In this document: in pieces, positions 8,308 through 17,493 of the stretch
Position numbering within the stretch: the stretch's first letter is position 1
Layout: the number at the start of each line of letters is the position of its first letter
NCBI GenBank assembly: GCA_017469955.1
Contig: JAFUFJ010000006.1
Coordinates: 89,363 to 153,362, forward strand
Direction: 5' to 3'
Origin: Prevotella sp.
Lineage (GTDB): Bacteria > Bacteroidota > Bacteroidia > Bacteroidales > Bacteroidaceae
Length of the DNA: 64,000 nucleotides
Program-made: the position numbers and the translations under genes
Notes under the pieces: model-generated
Seen by the model: the letters and a program-made list of their open reading frames with translations, nothing else
Database searches by the model: none
What the model was told of the DNA's origin: nothing

Positions 8308-9120
8308 ATGAAGAAAATTTTTACTTTAGTATCAGTGCTGTTCGTGGCAGCAAGTGCTTTTGCACAGATTCCAGTAACTGGCGAAGGTGATGGCCTTCTT
8401 GGTGAATATTGGTATGGAAGTCAGGATTTTGGCAATCCGATTCCGGCCATCTATCAAGACAGTGGCGACTTTGCCAACAACCCACATCTGACACAAGGCG
8501 GAACTCACGAGTTCGACCGCGTTGACCCTCAGATTCTCTTTGACTGGGGTTCTGGCAATCCTTTCAACGACCATCAGGATGGAACCGATTGTGGTTGTGG
8601 CACGGCTCAGCACTGTTTTAGCGTGAAGTGGACAGGCTGGCTGCTGGCTCCCGTAACTGGTGAGATGATCTTCGACCTCTGTCAATGTGATGATGCCTTT
8701 ACGCTCGCCATCTATGATGTGGACGATATGGAGGATCCTATCTTCTTCTACGATGACTATTACTTCACAGGAAGCCATGCAGGTTGGAACTGGGACAAGG
8801 ACTTCTGGACATTCCCCGTAGATCTTGAAGAAGGACACTACTATTATATTGAGATTAAATACTATGACGGTTCTTGGGGCGCTCACATTGGTTTACGCTG
8901 GTATAATGAGGATTCTACAGAGCCCGAATACATACCACAGGCACAGCTTTATTCGAAAAATCCACTGGCTGACGGCGTTAAGAACGTAGTAGTATCTGCT
9001 GCATCGAATGGTGTATACAACTTGCAGGGTGTGAAGGTAGGTGCAAGTACCAAAGAACTTCCTTCCGGAATGTATATCGTCAACAAAGACGGTAAGCAGC
9101 AAAAAGTCGTTGTGAAATAA
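8308..9120 (+). CDS. Secreted PA14-domain protein with sorting tail
   Basis: Protein of 270 aa with a signal peptide (KKIFTLVSVLFVAASAFA). Most of the body is a PA14-like beta-barrel (GLLGEYWYGS, VKWTGWLLAPVTGEMIF, DDAFTLAIYD), a module that often binds sugars. A cysteine-rich insert (DCGCGTAQHC plus CQC) is unusual and could form disulfides or bind a metal. The end (GVYNLQGVKVG, LPSGMYIVNKDG) looks like a type IX secretion sorting domain, suggesting surface attachment. It lies 46 nt after the toroid enzyme and directly before SusC, so it is probably a surface glycan-binding partner. Confidence 0.7.
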   Translation: MKKIFTLVSVLFVAASAFAQIPVTGEGDGLLGEYWYGSQDFGNPIPAIYQDSGDFANNPHLTQGGTHEFDRVDPQILFDWGSGNPFNDHQDGTDCGCGTAQHCFSVKWTGWLLAPVTGEMIFDLCQCDDAFTLAIYDVDDMEDPIFFYDDYYFTGSHAGWNWDKDFWTFPVDLEEGHYYYIEIKYYDGSWGAHIGLRWYNEDSTEPEYIPQAQLYSKNPLADGVKNVVVSAASNGVYNLQGVKVGASTKELPSGMYIVNKDGKQQKVVVK

Positions 9121-9139
9121 TTGCTTTTTCAGTTTTTTA

Positions 9140-9178
9140 GGTGCCTGCATCGCAAAGGTGTTTGCGGTGTAGGGCACC
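9140..9178 (+). terminator. Hairpin between PA14 gene and susC
   Basis: GGTGCC pairs with GGCACC and an inner CGCAAA pairs with TTTGCG. A T-rich stretch follows. It may act as a partial terminator or as an RNA-processing/stability hairpin setting SusC levels. Confidence 0.5.
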
Positions 9179-9211
9179 ATTCTTTATTTACTAACTCTTA
9201 AACCTTTCATA

Positions 9212-12200
9212 ATGAAACACCGAATATCAGATTTGCTAAACGGACTGAGGCTGCTCGTTGCAGGTAGTTTTCTACTGCTGTCAACAGCTTTACAGGCTCA
9301 GAACTATACGGTATCAGGCAAAGTAGTTGATGCAAGCGGAGAACCAATGATTGGTGTGAATGTGGTGGTGGTAGAGAAGGGAGTGAAAAACGGGACTGTT
9401 ACCGATATTAACGGAAACTACAGTCTTTCGGTCTCGAAGCTCTCAGGTACTATCACTTTCTCGTATGTGGGGTATGACTCGCAGACAATCTCGATAGGTA
9501 GCCGTAATCGTATTGACGTTACACTGACAGAAGATGCGCAAGCGCTCAGCGATGTAGTGGTGGTTGGTTACGCCACACAGAGAAAAGCTACGGTGGCAGC
9601 CGCAGTAAGTTCCATCAATTCGGATGACCTTGTGCGCACATCTTCAACGACAACAGCAGGAGCACTGGTAGGAAAGATGTCGGGTATCACGGCCCGACAG
9701 AACTCAGGTGTGCCGGGTTCTGCAGCAAATATCCAGATTAGAAACATGGGCACACCGCTCTTTGTCATCGACGGAATCATGAAAGATGCGGATGCTTTCA
9801 ACTCGCTTGACATCAATGACATTGAAAATATCTCTGTGTTGAAAGACGGTGCTGCGGCTATTTATGGTGTGAAGGCAGCCAATGGCGTGGTGCTTGTCAC
9901 AACGAAAAAGGGTCGCCGCAACGAGAAAACCCACGTAGACATCAATACATACATGGGATGGCAGCAGTGGACAAAGTATCCAAAACTGCTGAACGCCTAT
10001 GAATATATGCGTGGAATCTATGCCCGCGCCATCAACGACGGAACGCTTACGGGCGATGAAAATATCGCAAATGCGCGTGAAGAACTTGAGAAATGGCGTG
10101 CAGGCTATTACAATCCCGAGACGGGAGAAGACTATCGTGGCTATGACTGGTATGATAATTTTGTAGGCAACGCTGCTCCTCAGTATTATGTGAATGCCAG
10201 TGTTAGTGGAGGTTCGGAAAAATCAGACTATTATATCTCCCTTAGTCATGTAGATCAGGATGCCGTTTTTAAGGAATATACCTATAACCGCACCAATCTT
10301 CAAGCTAACCTTAATGTCAATCTGACGGACCGATTTAAAGTAGGACTGCAAGTATTGGGAAAGATCGCAAAGAACAAAAATCCAGGGTTACCAGGCGATG
10401 ACGACTACTATCAGATGCGTAATTCTGTGCTTTTCCTTGTTCCTACCCAGCGTCCGTACGCCAATGATAATCCTAACTACCTGAACTTCATCACGCCAAC
10501 CCATGACTCTGCCCATAATATGGCTGCCTATACAATAGACAATGCCGGATTATTCAAGCAGACAGTTCGCACGATGCAGACTACCTTCAACTTGGAGTAT
10601 GACACACCTCTGCCAGGACTCAAAGCCAAAGGGATGTTCTCCTATTATTATTATGACACGGATGTATATGATAATGAAAAGTCGTGGAGCGAATATACCT
10701 ACAACAGAGAGACCGACAGCTATAATGTGGCTTACACAAAGGCAGACACTTATCGTGTAAGATCCCGCAACAACATGGAGGAAATCACAGGCCAGGGAAC
10801 CCTGAACTATGACTATGTCTTTGCAAAAGACCACCATGTAACGGCGGTTGCCGGTTTCGAGTTTTACAAGCAAGACACGGGAACTCTGCGTGTGATGCAG
10901 AATCCAGTTGAGAATCCTTTCGTACAGATCATCAACACATCGGAGAACAATAGCGTAGGCAATACGTTGCGCAATATCACGACAGCCAGTTGGATCTTCC
11001 GTGCAGGCTATGCCTATAAGGACAAGTATATTGTTGATTTTGCCGGTCGCGAGGATGCTTCGTGGCGTTTCAAGAAAGGCAATCAATGGGGCTTCTTCCC
11101 CAGTATTTCCGGAGCTTGGCGTGTGTCGGAAGAAGGATTTTACAAGAATCTGGGCATTGACAGATATGTATCAAACCTGAAACTTCGAGCATCTTATGGT
11201 GAGATGGGCGACGACATGGCCGTGAACTATGTGGGGACTTATCCTGACTTTGCCTATATGGCAGGCTACACCTTCGGTCGTAGTGGGTCGATAATCTCAA
11301 CCAACCCGCTCAATAATGGCAACAGCAGCTATGTAACAGGCAGTTCCTATGATGGTATTCCCGAGACAGGATTGACTTGGATGAAGGTGAAGATGACGAA
11401 CTTTGGCGTCGATCTCGGTTTCTTTGACAATCGTTTGCGAGCCGAATTTGACGTGTTCAAACGTAAGCGTACTGGTATTCCCGCCCGCCCGACAGACGTT
11501 CTTTATCCTACGGAAGCTGGCTATTCGGCATTGCTTAAGAATCTTAATAGCGATCAAATATCAGGATATGATTTCAGTTTGAAATGGAGTGACAAGATTT
11601 CCGACTTCAAGTATTTTGCAGGAATCAACTTTACCTTTGCCCGTGAGAAGAGACTTAACAACTATGGAGAGCTTTTCTATAATGCATGGGATCAATATAA
11701 GTGGGGCAGAACTAACCGCTGGTCGAACGTTCAGTCAGAGAATGATGCCCTGTGGATGTATGAGGTCATCGGCATATTTGAATCGCAAGAGCAGATAGAC
11801 AACTGGCCTATTCGCCAAACAGCCAACAACAACCAGGACTTGTTGCCTGGCGATGTCATTTATCGAGACATCAATGGCGACGGTGTTATCAACACCTACG
11901 ACCGCAGACCGCTTGGTTATGCGTCGACGCATTACGACTGGGCTTCCGGTAATGCCAACAAACAGCCGTTGGCTTCTTTGGGCATTAACCTTGGATTTGA
12001 GTGGAAGGGTATTGACTTTGCAGCCGACTTTGCCGGCGGATTCCGCAATACTTGGGTGCCAGACTGGAATGTTAAATGGGGTATTGGCGATGACTATAAC
12101 GGCTATTCTTATGCTGTTAATGACGCTTGGCACCATGAAGATATCTTCGATCCTACTTCACCTTGGGTGAAAGGTACATTCCCTGCCGTGCGTTCAAGCA

Positions 12201-12466
12201 ACCCGTCTACAGGAGCATGGAACAACTTCTATACGAAAGACGTCAACTATATGCGCTTGCGCAACCTGACTTTAGGTTATACATTGCCAAAGACGCTGAC
12301 AACATCTATTGGCATTCAAAAAGTGCGAGTATACTTCGAAGGAACCAATTTGCTGTGTTGGGATTCGCTCAGCGACTATGGATTTGATCCTGAGACTTCA
12401 AGTGTGACGGGCTTCGACTATCCCCAACATCGTGTCTATGTGGTTGGACTTAATGTGTCGTTCTAA
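9212..12466 (+). CDS. SusC/RagA-type TonB-dependent outer membrane transporter
   Basis: Protein of 1084 aa. A signal peptide (LLVAGSFLLLSTALQAQ) precedes the CarboxypepD-like domain (YTVSGKVVDASGEPMIGVN, about residues 32-115). The plug (SDVVVVGYATQRKATV, LVGKMSGITARQNSGVPG, VLKDGAAAIYGVKAANGV) and a 22-strand-type barrel follow, ending in the aromatic VYVVGLNVSF. It imports oligosaccharides across the outer membrane with energy from TonB. The SusD partner starts 11 nt after its stop. Confidence 0.95.
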   Translation: MKHRISDLLNGLRLLVAGSFLLLSTALQAQNYTVSGKVVDASGEPMIGVNVVVVEKGVKNGTVTDINGNYSLSVSKLSGTITFSYVGYDSQTISIGSRNRIDVTLTEDAQALSDVVVVGYATQRKATVAAAVSSINSDDLVRTSSTTTAGALVGKMSGITARQNSGVPGSAANIQIRNMGTPLFVIDGIMKDADAFNSLDINDIENISVLKDGAAAIYGVKAANGVVLVTTKKGRRNEKTHVDINTYMGWQQWTKYPKLLNAYEYMRGIYARAINDGTLTGDENIANAREELEKWRAGYYNPETGEDYRGYDWYDNFVGNAAPQYYVNASVSGGSEKSDYYISLSHVDQDAVFKEYTYNRTNLQANLNVNLTDRFKVGLQVLGKIAKNKNPGLPGDDDYYQMRNSVLFLVPTQRPYANDNPNYLNFITPTHDSAHNMAAYTIDNAGLFKQTVRTMQTTFNLEYDTPLPGLKAKGMFSYYYYDTDVYDNEKSWSEYTYNRETDSYNVAYTKADTYRVRSRNNMEEITGQGTLNYDYVFAKDHHVTAVAGFEFYKQDTGTLRVMQNPVENPFVQIINTSENNSVGNTLRNITTASWIFRAGYAYKDKYIVDFAGREDASWRFKKGNQWGFFPSISGAWRVSEEGFYKNLGIDRYVSNLKLRASYGEMGDDMAVNYVGTYPDFAYMAGYTFGRSGSIISTNPLNNGNSSYVTGSSYDGIPETGLTWMKVKMTNFGVDLGFFDNRLRAEFDVFKRKRTGIPARPTDVLYPTEAGYSALLKNLNSDQISGYDFSLKWSDKISDFKYFAGINFTFAREKRLNNYGELFYNAWDQYKWGRTNRWSNVQSENDALWMYEVIGIFESQEQIDNWPIRQTANNNQDLLPGDVIYRDINGDGVINTYDRRPLGYASTHYDWASGNANKQPLASLGINLGFEWKGIDFAADFAGGFRNTWVPDWNVKWGIGDDYNGYSYAVNDAWHHEDIFDPTSPWVKGTFPAVRSSNPSTGAWNNFYTKDVNYMRLRNLTLGYTLPKTLTTSIGIQKVRVYFEGTNLLCWDSLSDYGFDPETSSVTGFDYPQHRVYVVGLNVSF

Positions 12467-12477
12467 AATTTGAAATT

Positions 12478-14391
12478 ATGATTACAAAGAAAATATACAG
12501 TGTAATTTGCGTTGTCTGCTTGAGTCTCGGTATGGTTTCTTGTTCTGATTGGCTTGAACAAGAAAACAAGAACTCAATGACCGAGGAGCAAACTTACAGC
12601 AGTGAGACGGGTATTCAGAGCATACTCTCCAATCTTTATGCTCGTTTGACCTGCTGGCAGGATTTCAATCAAGACAGCGAGTCTTACGATATGTGCCGAT
12701 GGGATGAGGCTTTGAACAACAGCCAGTATTGGTCGTTTGCCACTAATCCTGGCACAAACTACCGGGTTCTTTATGATTATGGCTTCATACGCGAACTTAA
12801 TATCCACTTGCGCAATCTTGAAACCATTTCAAAAGGCTCGATCAACGAAGACAATCGTCGGTATTATGTTGCCGAAGCTCGTTGGCTTCGCGCCTATACA
12901 TATTTCAAGATGGTAGAGTCTTTGGGTGGTGTTCCTCTTGTGACAGACGTTACAGAATACACCGAAGACCCGACAAAACTTGCAGTGCCCCGTGACAAAG
13001 AGTCTGCAGTCTATGACTTTATCATCAGCGAGATGGATGCCATCAAGAGCGAGATGGGTAACTCTACAGTGAGAACTCGTGCGACAAAGGCCGCGGCTCT
13101 TGCTTTGAAGTGTCGTGCAGCTCTGTATGCAGGAACGTTGGCATACAATCACGACAAGAGCGAGTATCTGAATCTGAATCTGCCTTCTGGGGCAACAGGC
13201 ATTGACAAAAGTCTGGCACAAGACTATCTGCAGGCATGCCTGAGTGCTGCCCGTGAGATAGAACAGCTCGGAAGTTATGAGCTTTATAAGAAGAATTCCA
13301 ACCTTTCTGATAACTATGCCGACCTCTTTGTCAGTGCATACAGCAGCAACCCTGAGTGGATTTTCTGCAAGGCTTATGATGGAGTGAATGTTTCAAACTA
13401 TTTCACTGCCCGTGCCATTCCGCGTAGCGTCTCAGCTTCTGATCTGAACAAGACCACTTGCCAGATCAATCCAGTGCTCAACCTTGTCAACTGCTATGAG
13501 CGCTTGTCAACCAAATCAGTTGAGGACATTGACGCCTATGTGGGCGAGGAACAGCTGGAAGACATGACCATTACGTCTTCTTCTATGCAGTATAACCTGT
13601 ATGACAATCCTGAAGATATCTTTGCCGACCGCGATCCTCGTCTTGCAGGAACCATTCTTACGCCAGGGTCCAAGTTCCGTGGTCAGGCTCTTGACTTGCA
13701 GGCAGGCCTTGCAGTTTCCACAGCTACAGGCTACGACTTCAAGAGTGTTACGAAAAAGACAGAGCTGGCCAATGCCAATACTTACGAAGGACAGAAGATG
13801 ACAGGAGCCGACGGTCCGATGCGTGAAGACCAGTCGAATGTGTATATATCGCACACGGGCTTCCTGCTTCGCAAGTATGTTGACCCGACGACAGGTTCTG
13901 AACTCAATGGTGAGAGCAGTGTCTCCTATGTGGTGTTCCGTCTGGGCGAGGTGCTGCTCAATGCTGCCGAAGCTGCATTCTACCTTGGTGACAAGGAAAC
14001 AGCCCTGAGCTATATCAACCAGGTTCGTGAGCGTGCCGGTGGTGCAGACTTCAAACTCACCGCTTCAGAACTCACACTTGACCGCATCATGAACGAGCGT
14101 CGTGTAGAATTGGCCTTTGAAGACCACCGTTGGATTGACATGAAACGTTGGCGCATTGCTGACGAATATTGGAAAGACGACATCAATTCGCCGACAGCTT
14201 CGGTCTATGTCCTCTGGCCTTATAAGATCTATAATCCCGGCGGAGCTGATGACGGAAAGTGGATATTCCGCAAGATGCGTGCCATGCACCGTGTAAATGA
14301 TGGCACTATTGCTTTCGATCGTTCGATGTATTATTCGGCATACCCACAGACAGAGGGTAATCCTAATACGGAGAAGAACCCCAATCAGTAA
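12478..14391 (+). CDS. SusD/RagB-type surface glycan-binding lipoprotein
   Basis: Protein of 637 aa. Lipoprotein signal with lipobox LGMVSC, then the SusD N-terminal helical region (SDWLEQENKNSMTEEQTYSS, TPR-like helices near WLRAYTYFKMVESLGGVPLV) and the C-terminal signature (LGEVLLNAAEAAFYLGD, IMNERRVELAFEDHRWIDMKRW). It forms the lid over the adjacent SusC barrel and captures the glycan. The C-terminal extension after the RagB motif is somewhat long. Confidence 0.95.
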   Translation: MITKKIYSVICVVCLSLGMVSCSDWLEQENKNSMTEEQTYSSETGIQSILSNLYARLTCWQDFNQDSESYDMCRWDEALNNSQYWSFATNPGTNYRVLYDYGFIRELNIHLRNLETISKGSINEDNRRYYVAEARWLRAYTYFKMVESLGGVPLVTDVTEYTEDPTKLAVPRDKESAVYDFIISEMDAIKSEMGNSTVRTRATKAAALALKCRAALYAGTLAYNHDKSEYLNLNLPSGATGIDKSLAQDYLQACLSAAREIEQLGSYELYKKNSNLSDNYADLFVSAYSSNPEWIFCKAYDGVNVSNYFTARAIPRSVSASDLNKTTCQINPVLNLVNCYERLSTKSVEDIDAYVGEEQLEDMTITSSSMQYNLYDNPEDIFADRDPRLAGTILTPGSKFRGQALDLQAGLAVSTATGYDFKSVTKKTELANANTYEGQKMTGADGPMREDQSNVYISHTGFLLRKYVDPTTGSELNGESSVSYVVFRLGEVLLNAAEAAFYLGDKETALSYINQVRERAGGADFKLTASELTLDRIMNERRVELAFEDHRWIDMKRWRIADEYWKDDINSPTASVYVLWPYKIYNPGGADDGKWIFRKMRAMHRVNDGTIAFDRSMYYSAYPQTEGNPNTEKNPNQ

Positions 14392-14428
14392 TTAATAATT
14401 AATAGTTGACAACTGAAAATTGATAATT

Positions 14429-15202
14429 ATGATTACCAGACATTTCTATAAACTGATGATTGCGGTGTGCGCAATCTTTGGCTTGGTCAGCTGCCAAGAC
14501 GAATATGACAACTACGATGCTCCGTCTTATATGTTCAGCGGACAGCTCTTCGACGAGGAGGGTGACCCGTTTCCGTTTGATGGAGCTAAGAATCTTCTCA
14601 TATTCTTCCAGAGTGGCTATGGCAAGAAAGACACTGGCATGGGTATGGCGGTAAACGAAGAAGGAAAGTTCAGCCAGCTGCTTTTCAATGCAGACTACAA
14701 GCTTACCTTGCGCAACCAAACCTATCCTTTCGAAGTGTTGGAGTTTCCTCGGAAGACCAATGGTCAGCAGGGTTACGACTCAATAGCCTATTACATTGAC
14801 AAGAACGTTACGGCCAACTTCACCGTTCGCCCGTTCTATAAGATCAAAAGCCTTACGGCTGAGGTCGACGGAAAGAACGTCAAGTGCACCTTCACGGTCA
14901 AGAAGATTGTCGAGTCTGCTCCGTCCATTAAGCGTTTCTACGTTTATCTCGGAACGTCCAACCTCGTCAACTCCAATAACAAGTGCACCAAGTTCACCAC
15001 CAACAAGGTGACTTTTGACGGCGAGCAGGAGTTTTCGACAACGATACCTCTGTCATACTATCGCAACAAGAACTATGGCATGGTCAATAATTTCCGCACC
15101 TATGCATTCTATCGAGTTGCATTAATGCTTGACGGATACAACGATTTCTATATCTTCTCGCCCATTCAGAAGATTGAAGGCCTGAACGACTTAGAAGAAT
15201 AA
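14429..15202 (+). CDS. DUF3823-like lipoprotein at the SusE position
   Basis: Protein of 257 aa from the ATG opening MITRHFYKLM; a TTG three codons upstream is in frame but less likely. The lipobox is FGLVSC. The mature start (DEYDNYDAPSYMFSGQLFDE) matches DUF3823 proteins that follow SusD in many loci, and the rest looks like two beta-sandwich domains. It is probably a surface glycan-binding protein helping the SusCD complex. A 10-bp hairpin follows the stop. Confidence 0.7.
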   Translation: MITRHFYKLMIAVCAIFGLVSCQDEYDNYDAPSYMFSGQLFDEEGDPFPFDGAKNLLIFFQSGYGKKDTGMGMAVNEEGKFSQLLFNADYKLTLRNQTYPFEVLEFPRKTNGQQGYDSIAYYIDKNVTANFTVRPFYKIKSLTAEVDGKNVKCTFTVKKIVESAPSIKRFYVYLGTSNLVNSNNKCTKFTTNKVTFDGEQEFSTTIPLSYYRNKNYGMVNNFRTYAFYRVALMLDGYNDFYIFSPIQKIEGLNDLEE

Positions 15203-15210
15203 TCATGTTG

Positions 15211-15246
15211 ATGGTGGCCGTGACCTGTGTGTTCCGGCCACCATTT
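15211..15246 (+). terminator. Hairpin after the SusCD/DUF3823 genes
   Basis: Perfect 10-bp stem ATGGTGGCCG / CGGCCACCAT with a 14-nt loop and TTCCTT behind it. It may end most transcripts here and lower expression of the downstream enzyme genes. Confidence 0.65.
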
Positions 15247-15267
15247 CCTTAATTGAAATAAAGAGAT

Positions 15268-17490
15268 ATGCGGCGATTTGCAGCATGGATACTTCTTTCG
15301 GTGCTTTCTTTTCAGCATTCGATTGCCATAGGAAAGCAGTATGTTCTTCGTTGTGGTGAAGCAGAATGGTCGCTTTCGTCGCAAGGCATCTCTTTGGTCG
15401 TCGGCGATGTGGCTTATGAGAGTGTCAATCAATCGGCTGCCGTCACATTGGAAGTTGACGGCCATACCGTTACGGGTTCATATGAAAAGATTTCCAGAAG
15501 GGGCGACGCGCTGATAGCCGAAAGTCGCATAACGGCTCCGGATGGCAGTCAGTTTCTGGTGACCGACACATTTTCTGTAGCCCGTGATGCTTTTGTTGTT
15601 TCGCGTGGAGTGAAAGTGCTGAAGCAGCGAAGCGAGGCCTCTTACTTCAATTCTTATTTCGGAATATCCACTTGCACTCCTGCTTCCATCAATGACTATG
15701 AGTTTTTTGTGCCGGGCATCTGGTATCGCGACAACCGTTCACTCACGCCGACAGCCTTGGCCAGTCATTACGCCGACCGCTATTTCTATTTCCGTGAAGA
15801 CCGTTTGCCGTTGCCGGTGATTGCTGCGCGCGAAAAGACTTCGGGCTTGACCATTAGCCTTTTCCACCTGCAAGCCTTTCCCTCCTCGTTCTATGGCGAA
15901 AGCGGTCTTGACCGGATTGTCGACGAACGCATGCAGTTTGGCAGCCTCGGATTCACTGAGACGGGCAGCCATTCCATGCAGTTTGTTTTCCCCGGCATAG
16001 AGGGCGAACGCACTTACGTCGGTGGAAGAGGGCAGAAAACCTTTGCCTATCGCAGCCATCCTGTGCGTGAGGGTTTTGAGCAGCACTATCGTCTGGCGGT
16101 CAATGTCAGCCATACTCCCGACTTCCCTGTGATGGTTGAGGCCGTATGGAAGACCGCCTGGGAAACCTATTCGCCGGAAGTCCGTAAGATTTCCGTTCGT
16201 GATGCCTATGAAGCCAGCATCGAAGTGCTCGACCGTTATCTGCTGAATCAGCAAGGAGCCTCCGGATGGCCATTCTCCATTTACCTGCCCAACGGTATGC
16301 CTCGTGCCTATAACTACCAGATGGGATTCATCGGTTTTCAGATCTCCAATGCCTATTTTCTTTTGCGCTACGGACTGGAAACCCATCGTCAGGAACTTGT
16401 CGATGAGGCTGCCGGTGTGATTGACTTCTGGGTGGGACAGTCGCAAAAGGAAAGCGGGCTGGTGAAGACCTGGGCCGATGCCTATGCAGACCGACCGCCC
16501 ACGTGGCGCGACTATCCCACGTTTATGCGTGTGACGGCTGGAGGAATGGAAGGCATGATGGGTGCTTGGAACGCCATGCACCGGCATGGCTACGACCGGC
16601 CTTCGTGGCTTGTCTATTGCAAACGCTTCGCCGATTGGCTGGAGAAACATCAGGAACCCGACGGAAGTTTCCAGATATGCTACGACTGGAAGACCGAGAA
16701 ACCCGCCAAAGACAGCAAGTATACCACGACCAACATCATCCGCTTTCTGGTCGAACTCTATTGTGCGACGGGCGAGCAACGCTATCTTGACGTTGCACTG
16801 AGGGCAGGAAGGTTCAGCTTGGAGGCCATCCATCGCGACTATCTTTATGTGGGTGGTGTCATTGACAATCCCAATGTGAGAGACAGAGAGTCGGGCCAGA
16901 TGGCGCTTTATGCGTTCCTTTCTCTCTATGATGTCACGCAAAACAGCCAGTGGCTCGACGCTGCAATACAGGCAGCACGCTATACCGAAACCTTCATGTT
17001 TGCCTACAAGGTGCCGATGCTTCTGGACGACCATGTCACTGATTTTCCGCGAAACACCGACATCATTGGCCAGACTCTCATAGCCACAGGCCATTCGGCT
17101 GTCGACAATGGGATGGCCTTCTCCTCCTTTCAGTACTATAGGCTCTATCTGCTCACGGGCGATAGCCATTTCCTTTCCGTAGCCCGATTGATACAAAACA
17201 ACACCCTTTCCATCATGGATCTTGACGGAAGCCAGGGCTATCGCTATCGAGGACTGCTCACCGAGTGTTTCAATCCGCAGGCCAACCGTGGCCATAGCGT
17301 CCGGCAACAGCTGCCTTGGAATCAGGCGTCGGTGCTCGATCCGATGCACAGGTTTCTCGATGCTTTCGGCGAACTGGACATCGACGTCATCGAACAGTGG
17401 CCCCTTGAGCGCCGGCTTCGGCTCGTCAGTGCCTATGCAGCCACACAAGGCATGGCGAGAGACGACGCATCAACGACGAAGAATGATTAG
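15268..17490 (+). CDS. Secreted alpha/alpha-toroid glycoside hydrolase-like protein (paralogue 2)
   Basis: Protein of 740 aa with a signal peptide (FAAWILLSVLSFQHSIA). It aligns with the first gene of this locus over nearly its whole length: NDYEFFVPGIWYRDN against LDYDYFIPGVWYK, FREDRLPLPVIAAREKTSGL against the equivalent stretch, LEKHQEPDGSFQICYDW, and VIDNPNVRDRESGQMALYAF. It lacks the sorting-like tail of paralogue 1, so the two may work in different places: this one in the periplasm, the other at the surface. The enzyme family is unassigned. The next gene starts 3 nt after its stop. Confidence 0.6.
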   Translation: MRRFAAWILLSVLSFQHSIAIGKQYVLRCGEAEWSLSSQGISLVVGDVAYESVNQSAAVTLEVDGHTVTGSYEKISRRGDALIAESRITAPDGSQFLVTDTFSVARDAFVVSRGVKVLKQRSEASYFNSYFGISTCTPASINDYEFFVPGIWYRDNRSLTPTALASHYADRYFYFREDRLPLPVIAAREKTSGLTISLFHLQAFPSSFYGESGLDRIVDERMQFGSLGFTETGSHSMQFVFPGIEGERTYVGGRGQKTFAYRSHPVREGFEQHYRLAVNVSHTPDFPVMVEAVWKTAWETYSPEVRKISVRDAYEASIEVLDRYLLNQQGASGWPFSIYLPNGMPRAYNYQMGFIGFQISNAYFLLRYGLETHRQELVDEAAGVIDFWVGQSQKESGLVKTWADAYADRPPTWRDYPTFMRVTAGGMEGMMGAWNAMHRHGYDRPSWLVYCKRFADWLEKHQEPDGSFQICYDWKTEKPAKDSKYTTTNIIRFLVELYCATGEQRYLDVALRAGRFSLEAIHRDYLYVGGVIDNPNVRDRESGQMALYAFLSLYDVTQNSQWLDAAIQAARYTETFMFAYKVPMLLDDHVTDFPRNTDIIGQTLIATGHSAVDNGMAFSSFQYYRLYLLTGDSHFLSVARLIQNNTLSIMDLDGSQGYRYRGLLTECFNPQANRGHSVRQQLPWNQASVLDPMHRFLDAFGELDIDVIEQWPLERRLRLVSAYAATQGMARDDASTTKND

Positions 17491-17493
17491 CAA

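Noticed and set aside
15739-17448. 569-aa open frame antisense to the second toroid enzyme
   Set aside because: Its sense partner has a signal peptide, family motifs and locus context. The antisense frame shows no motifs and arises from codon bias.
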